From NCBI GenBank assembly GCA_004173235.1, contig SEAC01000015.1, positions 434,001-498,000 of the forward strand: a stretch of 64,000 nt of DNA, given 5' to 3'. Of this stretch, positions 36,801 to 46,847 are shown piece by piece (position 1 is the stretch's first letter; each line of letters begins with the position of its first letter). The notes under the pieces were generated by a model. The model was not told the origin of the DNA. It saw only the letters and a program-made list of their open reading frames with translations, and ran no database searches. The translations under genes and the position numbers were made by a program. This DNA is from Chitinophagaceae bacterium (GTDB lineage Bacteria > Bacteroidota > Bacteroidia > Chitinophagales > Chitinophagaceae).

Positions 36801-37302
36801 CGGCAAGCATGCCACTCAGTTGCAGGTTGAAGTTGGAGTTGACCACTGCATCCTGGGCGTTGCCAAAGGAAAGCCCGCGCCCGAACGAACCGTTGTATTG
36901 CAGGTTGCCGAAGTTGAAGAGGCTGCGGTTGTCGGGCTCCTTGCCTTCGTTGAATTCGAATGGCTTCAGGTACGAGAAGTAACGGATGCTGTCGTAGTTC
37001 ATCCGTTGCGCCACCGAGGTGAGCTTGTAAGGAAATACGCGGTAGTTGATGCGAATGCTGTCACCCGTAGGTCTTCGTTTCCAATACAAAACGCTGCGTG
37101 CAATATCAACGCGAAAAGCGGAGTCCGGCAAGCCGCCAACTTTCACGCTGTTGGGCACGATGCTGAGGCTGTCGAGCAACAGGGAGTCGCCGCGATTTGC
37201 AAAGGTCTTTTGCCTCCAGTTGGGCGCAGGCACCTGCGCCTCCACTCTACCGAAGGAAAGCAGCAACAGCGAGCAAAAAAGTATCCGGCAGAGGAAGGGC
37301 AA
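33817..37302 (-). CDS. Large outer-membrane beta-barrel-like protein of unknown function
   Basis: 1161 residues with a signal peptide ([21 protein letters not shown]). The N-terminal 340 residues mix beta-rich soluble sequence with repeated GN/GD turns ([24 protein letters not shown]) and [37 protein letters not shown], a pattern seen in Bacteroidota surface proteins. The rest is dense amphipathic strand sequence, ending in ASLRALF, consistent with a large barrel. A calcium-loop-like [14 protein letters not shown] lies around residue 840. No known enzyme motif is found. It stands alone, flanked by the hairpin at 37429 and the element at 33646. Confidence 0.7.
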   Translation of the reverse strand: [1161 protein letters not shown]

Positions 37303-37428
37303 TACAGCGGCGGTTTGAGCAGCTTCAAATTTCCGGCTTTTACCGCGAAGAAACGAAGGAAAGAAGGGATGCGCGAGGAGTTGATCGCGGGGGAAAGGAG
37401 CGGATCAGGAAGAATCCATCCCAGTGGA

Positions 37429-37453
37429 AACGTCCCGCAAATGGCGGGACGTT
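37429..37453 (-). terminator. Hairpin downstream of sdhB, probable terminator
   Basis: A 10-bp perfect stem AACGTCCCGC/GCGGGACGTT with a 5-base loop, 59 bp after the sdhB stop and upstream of the gene at 33817. The T run on the minus strand is short (TTT), so termination may be weak. Confidence 0.5.
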
Positions 37454-37511
37454 CCTAATCTTAGCGTATTCTTTTATTCTTGTTCCTTTTTCGGTCAAGA
37501 ACCTTCTACCC

Positions 37512-38276
37512 TTATTTTTCCGACGCAAGTCCTGCAACGAGGTATTCCTTGTGCATCATGGAAATGTTGGTCACGGAGATTTCTTTGGGGCAAACCGCCT
37601 CGCAGGCACCCGTGAAGGTACAGGATCCGAAGCCTTCCTTTTCCATCTGGTCAACCATGCTGAGCACGCGCAGCTTGCGCTCGGGCTCCCCTTGTGGAAG
37701 CAGCGCCAGGTGGGCCACCTTCGCGGCGGTGAAGAGCGACGCGGAAGCATTCTTGCACGCGGCCACACAGGCGCCGCAGCCGATGCAGGAAGCAGCCGCA
37801 AACGAAGCGTCGGCAGATGTTTTGTCAATGGGAAGCGCGTTGCCGTCCTGCGCATTGCCGGTGTTCACCGAGATGAAGCCGCCGGCCTGGATGATGCGGT
37901 CGAACGACGAACGGTCAACGGCGAGATCCTTGATCACGGGGAAAGCGTTGGCGCGCCAGGGCTCCACTACGATCGTGTCGCCATCCTTGAAAGCACGCAT
38001 GTGGAGCTGGCAGGTGGTGGTGGCATGCCACGGGCCGTGCGGACGTCCGTTGATGTGCATGGAGCACATACCGCAGATGCCTTCGCGGCAGTCGTGGTCG
38101 AAGGCGATCGGGTCTTTGCCGGCCTCGATGAGGCGGTCGTTGAGTACGTCGAACATTTCGAGGAACGACATCTCCGAAGAGATATCTGCAACCTCGTAGG
38201 TTTCGAAGCGGCCCGCAGTATTTTTATTTTCCTGACGCCATACTTTCAGGGTCAGCTTCATGTTGTAATGTTCCAT
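37512..38276 (-). CDS. sdhB: Succinate dehydrogenase/fumarate reductase iron-sulfur subunit
   Basis: A 254-residue electron-transfer subunit. The N-terminal ferredoxin-like domain has the [2Fe-2S] motif [27 protein letters not shown]. The C-terminal domain binds [4Fe-4S] and [3Fe-4S] clusters through [15 protein letters not shown] and [16 protein letters not shown]. It passes electrons from the flavoprotein to the cytochrome b subunit. It is the last gene of sdhCAB, 30 bp after sdhA. Confidence 0.96.
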   Translation of the reverse strand: MEHYNMKLTLKVWRQENKNTAGRFETYEVADISSEMSFLEMFDVLNDRLIEAGKDPIAFDHDCREGICGMCSMHINGRPHGPWHATTTCQLHMRAFKDGDTIVVEPWRANAFPVIKDLAVDRSSFDRIIQAGGFISVNTGNAQDGNALPIDKTSADASFAAASCIGCGACVAACKNASASLFTAAKVAHLALLPQGEPERKLRVLSMVDQMEKEGFGSCTFTGACEAVCPKEISVTNISMMHKEYLVAGLASEK

Positions 38277-38306
38277 TCTTCCTCTTTTTAAGAATGTGTG
38301 ACTTGA

Positions 38307-40280
<1,974 letters not shown>

Positions 40281-40352
40281 ACTACTTGTTTCTGGGTTGA
40301 AAAATTCTAAGGGAGAACAGATGAACCTGCTGCGCGGTTCAGCAGCAGGGTG

Positions 40353-41075
40353 TTAATTATACGGGTTCACCCAGTGGAAATACATCGAAAGAGGCATCAG
40401 TGCGAAGAGCACACATACCACGACGGTGAAAACGTAGCCGAGGCTTTGCAGCATCGCGAGGTATTTGCGGTTGTGCACACCCAGCGAGCGCCACGCGCTG
40501 TGAAAGCCCTGGAAAAGGTGGAACGTGAGCGAGCCGACGCCAAGCAGGTACAGGATCACCACCCACCCTTGCTGGAACACTTCGTACATACGCAGGAACA
40601 GGTTGTGCACCTGCACCGTGTTGTTGCGATAGGATGCTTCCTCCAGGTCGTGCGTGATGCGCGACGGAACCCAGAAATGGGCAACGTGAACGATCAGAAA
40701 AAGGAGGATGAGCGTGCCGAGGAGCGCCATACTGCGGCTATACCACTTAGATCCGCGGCTGCCCAGCGACACCTGGTATCCTTTACTGCGGCGGCTGCGG
40801 TTTCTTGCTTCTACCACATAGCCCTGGACGATGTGTACGATGAAGCCGGCAAAGAGTCCAAATTCGAGAATGCGGATGATGAGCGAGTTGCCCATGAAGT
40901 GTGCCGCGCGGTTGAACATCGACCCGTTATCGTGTTCGTTGAACCAACTGAGATCGTTGAACAGGCAAGCATTAAGAGCAACGTGAATGAGCAAAAACGA
41001 GATAAGAAAAATTCCCGTCAGCGCCATTACGAATTTCCTACCTACAGCAGACGTGAAGAAGTGTGACCATTTCAT
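40353..41075 (-). CDS. sdhC: Succinate dehydrogenase cytochrome b subunit
   Basis: A 240-residue membrane anchor with five helices and conserved haem-ligand histidines (HVALNACLF, FIVHIVQGYVVEARNR, FLIVHVAHFWVP, HLFQGFHSAWRSLG). It binds two b haems and reduces menaquinone. ATG 41075 (MKWSHFFTSAVGRKFVMALTG) is the typical start; the longer frame overlaps the promoter region. First gene of sdhCAB. A -7-like TACCTTCG (complement of 41107-41114) lies 31 bp upstream. Confidence 0.94.
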   Translation of the reverse strand: MKWSHFFTSAVGRKFVMALTGIFLISFLLIHVALNACLFNDLSWFNEHDNGSMFNRAAHFMGNSLIIRILEFGLFAGFIVHIVQGYVVEARNRSRRSKGYQVSLGSRGSKWYSRSMALLGTLILLFLIVHVAHFWVPSRITHDLEEASYRNNTVQVHNLFLRMYEVFQQGWVVILYLLGVGSLTFHLFQGFHSAWRSLGVHNRKYLAMLQSLGYVFTVVVCVLFALMPLSMYFHWVNPYN

Positions 41076-41185
41076 AATCAGTCGGAGGGGGGATTGAAAA
41101 TTTGCGCGAAGGTACACCCCGATTGTCAAAAAAGTGTCTGCTGAAACAAATCAAATGGCGTTGTGAATGTGTCCTTCGGACACGA

Positions 41186-41330
41186 AGAGAAAGAACCCCC
41201 AGAGGTCCGGGGCAGGCTCCAGATCTTTTATGATCGTTATGATTACCGCAGATTTTTTGCGTGCGTAAGCAAATCATGATCGATCATAACAATCTGCCTG
41301 TGCCGCTCGCGGCACCTGCGTTCTTTCTCT
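41186..41330 (+). repeat. Dispersed intergenic element, copy B
   Basis: 145 bp in the same orientation as copy A, with the same ends and the shared core GGCAGGCTCCAGAT and GCGTAAGCAAATCAT. The right-arm hairpin is GTGCCGC/GCGGCAC, different in sequence from copies A and C but in the same place. The last two bases are part of the TAG stop of the gene at 41329. A 6-bp-stem hairpin (GTGTCC/GGACAC) sits just outside its left end. Confidence 0.9.
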
Positions 41331-41895
41331 ATAAAGTCAAGCGCCGCTCCAACTCCTCGTCAATCTTTTTAAACAGGTGAAACGGCTTGAAGGTGCGCCA
41401 GTTGGAGAGCTCCATCAGCTCCACGTAGTAATTGATCTTCGCCTTGCGGAAGTCGTGCTGCGTGGCTTCGGGCATGTTGAGGCAAACGATCCAACCCTCT
41501 TCATCGCTCACGTCTTCGTGCCACTCTTCGTAGTAGTCGCGGTCGCCGCTGTGGAAGTTGAGTACGTTCTCCGCAATCAGGATGAACTTGCTGATGCCCT
41601 CCGCTTCGAACTTGTCGATGACATCGCGTTTGAGGGTCATGATATCGTTCTCGATGGCATCGTTCCATTCACCCAGCAGCTCCAGCACCACGTAGTGCTC
41701 GTCGTAATCGGCCTGCAGCACTTTCAAATAAAGCGTGCGGCTGCCAAACTCATCCCACTGCGGGTGGATGTAGTAGTTATACACGGTCTGGCTGAACTCG
41801 AACTCGGAGTACTGCCGCTGGTAAAACGGCGAGCGCTCGTCTTCTTCGCTTACGTAAATGTGGCGCCAGTTATAAAAGGGTTCGATATCGTGCAT
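41329..41895 (-). CDS. Conserved-looking hypothetical protein
   Basis: A 188-residue soluble acidic protein I do not recognise. It has alternating strands and helices (RTLYLKVLQADYDEHYVVLELLGEWNDAIENDI) and an aromatic-rich start (MHDIEPFYNWRHIYVSEEDE). There is no signal peptide, membrane helix or metal motif. ATG 41895 is chosen because the longer frame, to 41958, is made of octamer-array sequence (41904-41935). Its stop codon is formed with the right end of element copy B. Confidence 0.65.
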   Translation of the reverse strand: MHDIEPFYNWRHIYVSEEDERSPFYQRQYSEFEFSQTVYNYYIHPQWDEFGSRTLYLKVLQADYDEHYVVLELLGEWNDAIENDIMTLKRDVIDKFEAEGISKFILIAENVLNFHSGDRDYYEEWHEDVSDEEGWIVCLNMPEATQHDFRKAKINYYVELMELSNWRTFKPFHLFKKIDEELERRLTL

Positions 41896-41903
41896 TTCTC
41901 CGA

Positions 41904-42077
41904 ATGGGGTGATGGGGTAGTGTGCTAATGGGGTAATCGTTTCCGGGAAGCAATGCAAAGTTCATGTTCAACAGGTTAACGAAAGCAACGTATGCGAATG
42001 GTTAACAAAAAGTATGGTCAGGCGGCGCACCCAAGGTTTAGCTATCACCCCATTATCCCATTAGCACACTACCTTAT
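41904..42077. repeat. Inverted pair of octamer arrays between two minus-strand genes
   Basis: Left arm 41904-41935 has four period-8 words (ATGGGGTG, ATGGGGTA, GTGTGCTA, ATGGGGTA). Right arm 42046-42077 holds the same kind of words as reverse complement, including the complement of GTGTGCTA. About 110 bp lie between. The right arm runs into the stop codon of the kinase gene at 42077. Confidence 0.85.
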
Positions 42078-42931
42078 TAATCCTGTGCCAGCTCTTTATG
42101 ATACCTCACCAGCCCGTCCATCGGTTTTTGCAATACGGGACCGAGCTCAAATTCATAGGAGTGACACAACTCTTCGAGCTTGTCGCGGAAGCCCCAGGCA
42201 ACGGAGCCGACGAAGCCCACGGGGTATTTCCAAACCTCGGGGATCTTGCACAGGTGCTGGAAGAAGAAATCGTTGATGCCGTCTTCGATGATGTTTTCGA
42301 TCATGAAGTGTCCGCGGTTCTCGGCAAGGAACATCGTGAATCCAGCCAGGTAGCGGTTGGGAAAGGGTTGCTTGTAAACGCTGTCGAGAATTTCTACGGG
42401 CGACGTTACGAAGCGCGCATCGAAGCGCGCGCGCAGTTCATCATCGAAGGTGTTATAGAGGTAATACTGGAGCACCTTGCGACCGAGGTAGGCCCCGCTC
42501 CCTTCGTCGCCCAGCACATACCCGAGGCCCGGGCTGTTGCGCTGGATCGTGCGGCCGTTGTAGTAACAGGAGTTGGAGCCGGTGCCGAGGATGCAGGCCA
42601 GGCCTTTGTTCGTGCCACACACGGCGCGCGCTGCCGCCAACAGGTCGGTCGATACTTCCGCTTTCGCGTCGGGGAACACCTGCCGGAGGGCTTTGCGCAC
42701 ACTTTTAACATTCTCGGGGTTGCCGCAACCGGTGCCGTAATAAAACACGCGTTCCACCGTTACTCCCTTGAGTTTTTTGAGCAACTCGCCCTCCAGGAGG
42801 GCAGCAATGCCGGCCGTGTTGAGGAAGTAGGGACTGATGCCCTGCGTGACGATGGTCTTGCTGCGGCCTCCGTGCAACAGGCGCCACTCGGCTTTCGTAG
42901 CGCCGCTGTCGGCGATCAGGGTTGTATGCAT
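42077..42931 (-). CDS. N-acetylglucosamine kinase-like protein (BadF/BadG family)
   Basis: A 284-residue ASKHA-fold kinase. Phosphate-1 loop IADSGATKAEWRLL opens the protein; the second lobe has ACILGTGSNSCYYNG and GLGYVLGDEGSGAYLGRKVL, matching eukaryotic NAGK and bacterial homologues that phosphorylate N-acetylglucosamine or related amino sugars. A role in cell-wall sugar recycling is likely but inferred. ATG 42931 begins at the phosphate loop. A good -7 box lies 32 bp upstream in the gap shared with the S41 protease. Confidence 0.85.
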   Translation of the reverse strand: MHTTLIADSGATKAEWRLLHGGRSKTIVTQGISPYFLNTAGIAALLEGELLKKLKGVTVERVFYYGTGCGNPENVKSVRKALRQVFPDAKAEVSTDLLAAARAVCGTNKGLACILGTGSNSCYYNGRTIQRNSPGLGYVLGDEGSGAYLGRKVLQYYLYNTFDDELRARFDARFVTSPVEILDSVYKQPFPNRYLAGFTMFLAENRGHFMIENIIEDGINDFFFQHLCKIPEVWKYPVGFVGSVAWGFRDKLEELCHSYEFELGPVLQKPMDGLVRYHKELAQD

Positions 42932-42962
42932 GGGTGGAAAGCGCTTATTTTGCGCCAATTTA

Positions 42963-42970
42963 CAAATGTA
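42963..42970 (-). promoter_or_regulatory. Candidate -7 box for the kinase gene
   Basis: On the minus strand the sequence is TACATTTG, an exact TAnnTTTG match, 32 bp before the start codon. A TTTT run lies 19 bp further upstream where TTTG is expected, inside the first codons of the divergent protease gene. Confidence 0.45.
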
Positions 42971-42980
42971 ACCGCTCCCT

Positions 42981-44573
42981 ATGAGGAATAAAAAACTGCA
43001 GGTCTGGCTTCCCCTCCTCTTCTCGCTGGTGATGATCGGGGGGATGTTCTTCGGCTTCCGGCTGCACCAGCAGACCGGCAACTCGAAGAGCTTCTTTGCG
43101 CGCGAGGGGCGCAGCTCGCTGCAGGAGGCCATCGACCTCATTCGCAACAAATACGTGGACAAGGTGAAGATCGATTCGCTCCAGGACAACGCGATGGAAG
43201 GATTGATGGACCAGCTCGACCCCCACTCCGTTTATATTCCCAACCGCGAGGTGGATGAAGCAAACGAAGACATCGCCGGCAACTTCGAAGGCATCGGCGT
43301 GGAGTTCAATATTTTTTCGGATACGGTCAACGTGCTGTACGTGGTGCCCAACGGGCCTTCCGACAAGGCAGGCCTCCAGATCGGCGACCGCATTTTGCGT
43401 GTAGACGATTCGCTGATCGTAAGCAAAACGCTTCCCAGCGACGACATCCGCCGGATGATCCGTGGCAAGGGAGGCACCCGCGTGAAGCTGACCATTTTCC
43501 GGAACAACACCATCCAGTATTTCTACGTAACGCGCGGCACCATTCCTCTCCCCTCGCTCGACGCTGCCTACATGCTCGACGGCGCTACGGGCTACATCCG
43601 CCTCAACAAGTTTTCGGAAACTACTTATCGCGAATTCATGCGCGCTATGGAAGATCTGCAGCCGAAAGGAATGAAGTCGCTCGTGCTCGATCTCCGTGGC
43701 AACGGCGGCGGCCTGGTGACGCAGGCGGTAAATATCGCCGATGAGTTTATCGCCGGCGATGCACTGATCGTGTACACGGAAGGCACCAACTCGGAACGAC
43801 ACGAATACCGTGCTTCCAAGGACGGTGTGTTTGAGCAGGGCAAGCTGATCGTGCTGGTGGATGAACTAACGGCGTCGGCATCGGAGATCCTCGCTGGCGC
43901 GCTGCAAGACCTGGACCGCGCTTCCATTGTAGGACGTCGCTCCTTTGGTAAAGGACTTGTGCAGGAACAATACACGCTCAGCGACGGTTCGGCACTGCGC
44001 CTTACCGTGGCGCGCTACTTTACGCCGCTCGGACGAAGCATTCAGCGTCCGTATGATAAAGGCAAGAAAGTATACATGGAGGAAGTGATCGACCGTTACC
44101 GCAATGGCGAGGTGATCCACCCCGACTCGGTTTACCACGGCACCGGAAAGGCATACAAGACGAAAGGCGGACGCACCGTGTATGGCGGCGGCGGGATTAT
44201 GCCGGATGTGTACGTGCCCGTAGACACGAGCTCGCTTACGACCAATATTTCCAAACTGTATCTCGATGGCAAGTTCAACAACTACGTCTATCTCTACTAC
44301 ATGGACCACCGCAATGACGTCAACCAGTTTAAAACGCCGGCGGATTTTGCGCGCGGCTTCGTGAACACAGACGCTGCGTGGACTGGCCTGGTGGACTTTG
44401 CCGAGAAAGACAGCGTGAACCTGCGCAACATCCCGGCGGCCGACAAGCGCGAGGTTCAGGCCCGCATCCGCGCTTACCTCGCACGGCTTCGCTGGCGCAC
44501 GCAGGGCTTTTACGAAGTGTATAATCTTACCGACCCGGTGGTGCTGAAGGCCATGGGATTGGTACGGCAATAA
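42981..44573 (+). CDS. S41-family C-terminal processing peptidase
   Basis: A 530-residue periplasmic serine protease anchored by an N-terminal helix (PLLFSLVMIGGMFFGF). A PDZ domain lies at about 90-180 (VNVLYVVPNGPSDKAGLQIGDRIL). The catalytic core carries the nucleophile in VDELTASASEILAGAL and the general-base Lys in GRRSFGKGLVQ. A C-terminal extension of about 150 residues follows (GIMPDVYVPVDTS). CTP enzymes trim or degrade envelope proteins. Divergent from the kinase gene; followed by a terminator at 44623. Confidence 0.93.
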   Translation: MRNKKLQVWLPLLFSLVMIGGMFFGFRLHQQTGNSKSFFAREGRSSLQEAIDLIRNKYVDKVKIDSLQDNAMEGLMDQLDPHSVYIPNREVDEANEDIAGNFEGIGVEFNIFSDTVNVLYVVPNGPSDKAGLQIGDRILRVDDSLIVSKTLPSDDIRRMIRGKGGTRVKLTIFRNNTIQYFYVTRGTIPLPSLDAAYMLDGATGYIRLNKFSETTYREFMRAMEDLQPKGMKSLVLDLRGNGGGLVTQAVNIADEFIAGDALIVYTEGTNSERHEYRASKDGVFEQGKLIVLVDELTASASEILAGALQDLDRASIVGRRSFGKGLVQEQYTLSDGSALRLTVARYFTPLGRSIQRPYDKGKKVYMEEVIDRYRNGEVIHPDSVYHGTGKAYKTKGGRTVYGGGGIMPDVYVPVDTSSLTTNISKLYLDGKFNNYVYLYYMDHRNDVNQFKTPADFARGFVNTDAAWTGLVDFAEKDSVNLRNIPAADKREVQARIRAYLARLRWRTQGFYEVYNLTDPVVLKAMGLVRQ

Positions 44574-44577
44574 GATA

Positions 44578-44728
44578 CGTCAATCGTTAATCGTGAATCG
44601 TCAATGCGCGATGCGACGAAAAAAAACGGATGCTAGCAGCATCCGTTTTTGCTTGTTAGGTAGTACCTGGAATTTCCAACAGCGTCTCTGTACTCTCCCG
44701 ACTGACGTTTGACGATACACAATTGACG
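44578..44728. repeat. Inverted pair of heptamer arrays around a terminator
   Basis: Left arm 44578-44612 has five words like CGTCAAT, starting 4 bp after the protease stop. Right arm 44701-44728 has four words like ATTGACG, the reverse complement, ending 3 bp before the stop of the gene at 44732. The terminator hairpin lies between the arms. Confidence 0.82.
44623..44650 (+). terminator. Bidirectional terminator between convergent genes
   Basis: A 12-bp perfect stem with core ACGGATGCT/AGCATCCGT and a 3-base loop, with A runs before and T5 after. It can end both the S41 protease transcript (plus) and the 44732 gene (minus). Confidence 0.85.
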
Positions 44729-44731
44729 CCA

Positions 44732-45082
44732 CTACCGGAAGCGCTCGGGATTTTTCTCCATCGCTTTCTTCTCGATGAAATACGAAGCGAGCAAGCCGAG
44801 GCCTGCGCCAATGGCTACGCAAGCGGGATAAATGGGCATATCGTTGATGCCGTTGTGCGCGGCGTTCGCCATGGCGTTGCCGATCATCATTGCCGCCACC
44901 AGCCCGATGCCCCCGCCGAGCAGGATGAGGCCAAACTTCAGGCTGTTGTAGGGCCGTGGCGAGCGCGGGTCGAGACCCTTTTCGAGGATGGCGAGGTTCT
45001 CACGCGTGCGCAGGTAGAAGATGCCGAACACCATTGCAGTGGTGCTGAGGAAGAGCGTAATCGGTACGAGGTTATGATCCAT
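44732..45082 (-). CDS. Small membrane protein, DUF6249-like
   Basis: A 116-residue protein with three predicted membrane segments: one near the N-terminus (LVPITLFLSTTAMVFGIFYL), then LKFGLILLGGGIGLVAAMMIG and ACVAIGAGLGLLASYFI. The loop RENLAILEKGLDP after the first helix is typical of DUF6249 proteins. Function unknown. ATG 45082 is chosen over the longer frame to 45121. Confidence 0.7.
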   Translation of the reverse strand: MDHNLVPITLFLSTTAMVFGIFYLRTRENLAILEKGLDPRSPRPYNSLKFGLILLGGGIGLVAAMMIGNAMANAAHNGINDMPIYPACVAIGAGLGLLASYFIEKKAMEKNPERFR

Positions 45083-45215
45083 TTTAAATCGTTTTTGGGG
45101 TTCGCGAAGCGGTTTACCCAATATCAGACGCCGCCCGGAAGTTACGGGTTACAGGCAACCGACACTATTTTGAGGGGCATTCGCGGGCTGCGCTCACCAC
45201 CGCAACGATGGATCA

Positions 45216-46064
45216 TTACTTGAGCACGGAGCTCCAAAACGCTTTCATATCATTCCAGGAGGCAGTGTCGGCAGCGCCATTGTAGCGGATCGGCATCTGG
45301 AACTTTTCACCGGTGGCGGTGGCCTCCGGGTTGCTGAACGCGTGGGTCGCATCCGGGTACACCTTGTCCGTGTGCACTACGCCGGCGCTGTCGAGGCGGC
45401 GTCGGAACAGCTCGTATTTATTCATCGGTACAAATGAATCGGCTGCGCCGTGGCAGATCAGGACCTGGCCATTAAAAGCGCCCTTCGGCCAGGCTGCATC
45501 CGGGAAATCTCCGTGAAACGATACCACACCCTTCACGGGCGCGCCCATGCGTGCGGCGTTGAGCGCAGCCGATCCTCCGAAGCAATAGCCCATGGCGCCG
45601 AGGCGGGTGCTGTCCACTTCGGGACGGGTGCGCAGGTAGCTCAAAGCGCTGTTGATGCGGCTGGCAAAAAGGGCGGGGTTGCCGTAAAAAGGCCCGGCCA
45701 GCGCCATCGCTTCTTTGGGGTCGGCAGCGATCTTGCCGTTGCCATACATATCGAGCGCCACGGCAGTGTAGCCCAGTTTCGCCAGCTCTTTCGCCCGCAT
45801 TTTAGCGTAGTCGGTTAGTCCCCACCACTCGGGCACCACCACGATGGCGGGCCGGCGGCCGGCGGACGCGCTGTCGGAATAAACGAAGCTGCTGAGCGTC
45901 GTAGCACCATCGGTTATGGTTACGGCCTCTTCTCGAATCACCGGTGCGGCTGTAGCGCCCGTATCGGCGTTGTTTGCGGTTGTGGAGGGGTTTGTAGCGT
46001 CACTGCAGGAAGCAAGCAGCAGGCAGGAAAGGAACGGAAGCACGGCTCTGGGTGCGAAGCGCAT
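45216..46064 (-). CDS. Dienelactone hydrolase-family lipoprotein
   Basis: A 282-residue alpha/beta hydrolase with a lipoprotein signal: SCLLLASCSD gives a lipobox Cys at about residue 20. The catalytic nucleophile is the cysteine in GYCFGGSAAL, with Asp in ICHGAADSFVP and His in DATHAFSNPEA, the dienelactone hydrolase triad. Substrate unknown; many relatives act on esters other than dienelactone. ATG 46064 places the signal peptide at the N-terminus. Confidence 0.88.
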   Translation of the reverse strand: MRFAPRAVLPFLSCLLLASCSDATNPSTTANNADTGATAAPVIREEAVTITDGATTLSSFVYSDSASAGRRPAIVVVPEWWGLTDYAKMRAKELAKLGYTAVALDMYGNGKIAADPKEAMALAGPFYGNPALFASRINSALSYLRTRPEVDSTRLGAMGYCFGGSAALNAARMGAPVKGVVSFHGDFPDAAWPKGAFNGQVLICHGAADSFVPMNKYELFRRRLDSAGVVHTDKVYPDATHAFSNPEATATGEKFQMPIRYNGAADTASWNDMKAFWSSVLK

Positions 46065-46183
46065 CTTGTTTTGTTTTAGTAGGGTTAAACTTTGGGTTGA
46101 AAGATAATTTGAGGTCGCGTACAACGCTACAACGCCCGGCTGCGTCCAATGGTTGGCTTATCTTTACGCTAACCCCGAGCGAT

Positions 46184-46693
46184 ATGAAAAAACTGTTCTT
46201 TCTTCTTCTTTCCGCACCCGTCTTTGCCCAGGCCCAGGATTGCACCATGCTTCGCCGCGACCGCGATCCGTATACGAAAGAAGTGCGCATCAGCACCGGC
46301 CAGATGCTCGTGGGTAGCGGCCACAAAGTGAGCGTGGAGGCAACGGCCAAAGAGATCGACATGTTCTTCGTGCTCTCGGCCAACGGCGCCTGCTTCAACG
46401 ACCAGTCTACGATGGTGACCAACTTCACCGGCACGCGCACCCGCGCAACGTACAAGAACGGGGGCACTATGAACTGCGAGGGCTACTTCCACATCCTTTT
46501 CCGAAACGGGCAGGAGCCTGTTTACGGCCTCCGCAAGCTGCTCGATCAGAAAGTGGCCACGTTTACCTTCGGTGAAGGCAAGGATGCCCTAATCATCACC
46601 CTCACCGAGGAGCAAAAAGAGATTCTTCAACGATCGCTCACCTGCATAGTGAACGAGGCGAAAGGCCTGCTTCCACCGCCGCCGGTGCAATAA
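46184..46693 (+). CDS. Secreted hypothetical protein
   Basis: 169 residues with a clear signal peptide (MKKLFFLLLSAPVFAQAQ). The mature part begins DCTMLRRDRDPYTKEVRISTG and has paired cysteines (CTML, GACFND, NCEGYFH, LTCIV), which suggests disulfides. The C-terminal half is beta-rich and ends in Pro-rich PPPPVQ. I recognise no family. ATG 46184 is set by the signal peptide. It is divergent from the hydrolase lipoprotein gene. Confidence 0.7.
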   Translation: MKKLFFLLLSAPVFAQAQDCTMLRRDRDPYTKEVRISTGQMLVGSGHKVSVEATAKEIDMFFVLSANGACFNDQSTMVTNFTGTRTRATYKNGGTMNCEGYFHILFRNGQEPVYGLRKLLDQKVATFTFGEGKDALIITLTEEQKEILQRSLTCIVNEAKGLLPPPPVQ

Positions 46694-46805
46694 TGGCCGC
46701 GGGGCATATTCAACCGCGTTCGATGCTAAATGCGTGCTTCACAAGGCTTTGCCGATGAATTTTGGGGTTCTGCCGACACGATTTCACCCTTCACGCAGAG
46801 AATCG

Positions 46806-46813
46806 TAGGTTTG
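46806..46813 (+). promoter_or_regulatory. Candidate -7 box for the 60-residue membrane protein
   Basis: TAGGTTTG matches TAnnTTTG exactly and ends 34 bp before ATG 46848. No clear TTTG -33 element is visible at the usual distance. Confidence 0.4.
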
Positions 46814-46847
46814 TGCCTCGTTTGAACCTCGTGTAAAATCCTTGTGT

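Noticed and set aside
41172..41184. Short hairpin GTGTCC/GGACAC as a terminator
   Set aside because: It has no T run and lies upstream of sdhC rather than at a gene end; it may only be linked to dispersed element copy B.
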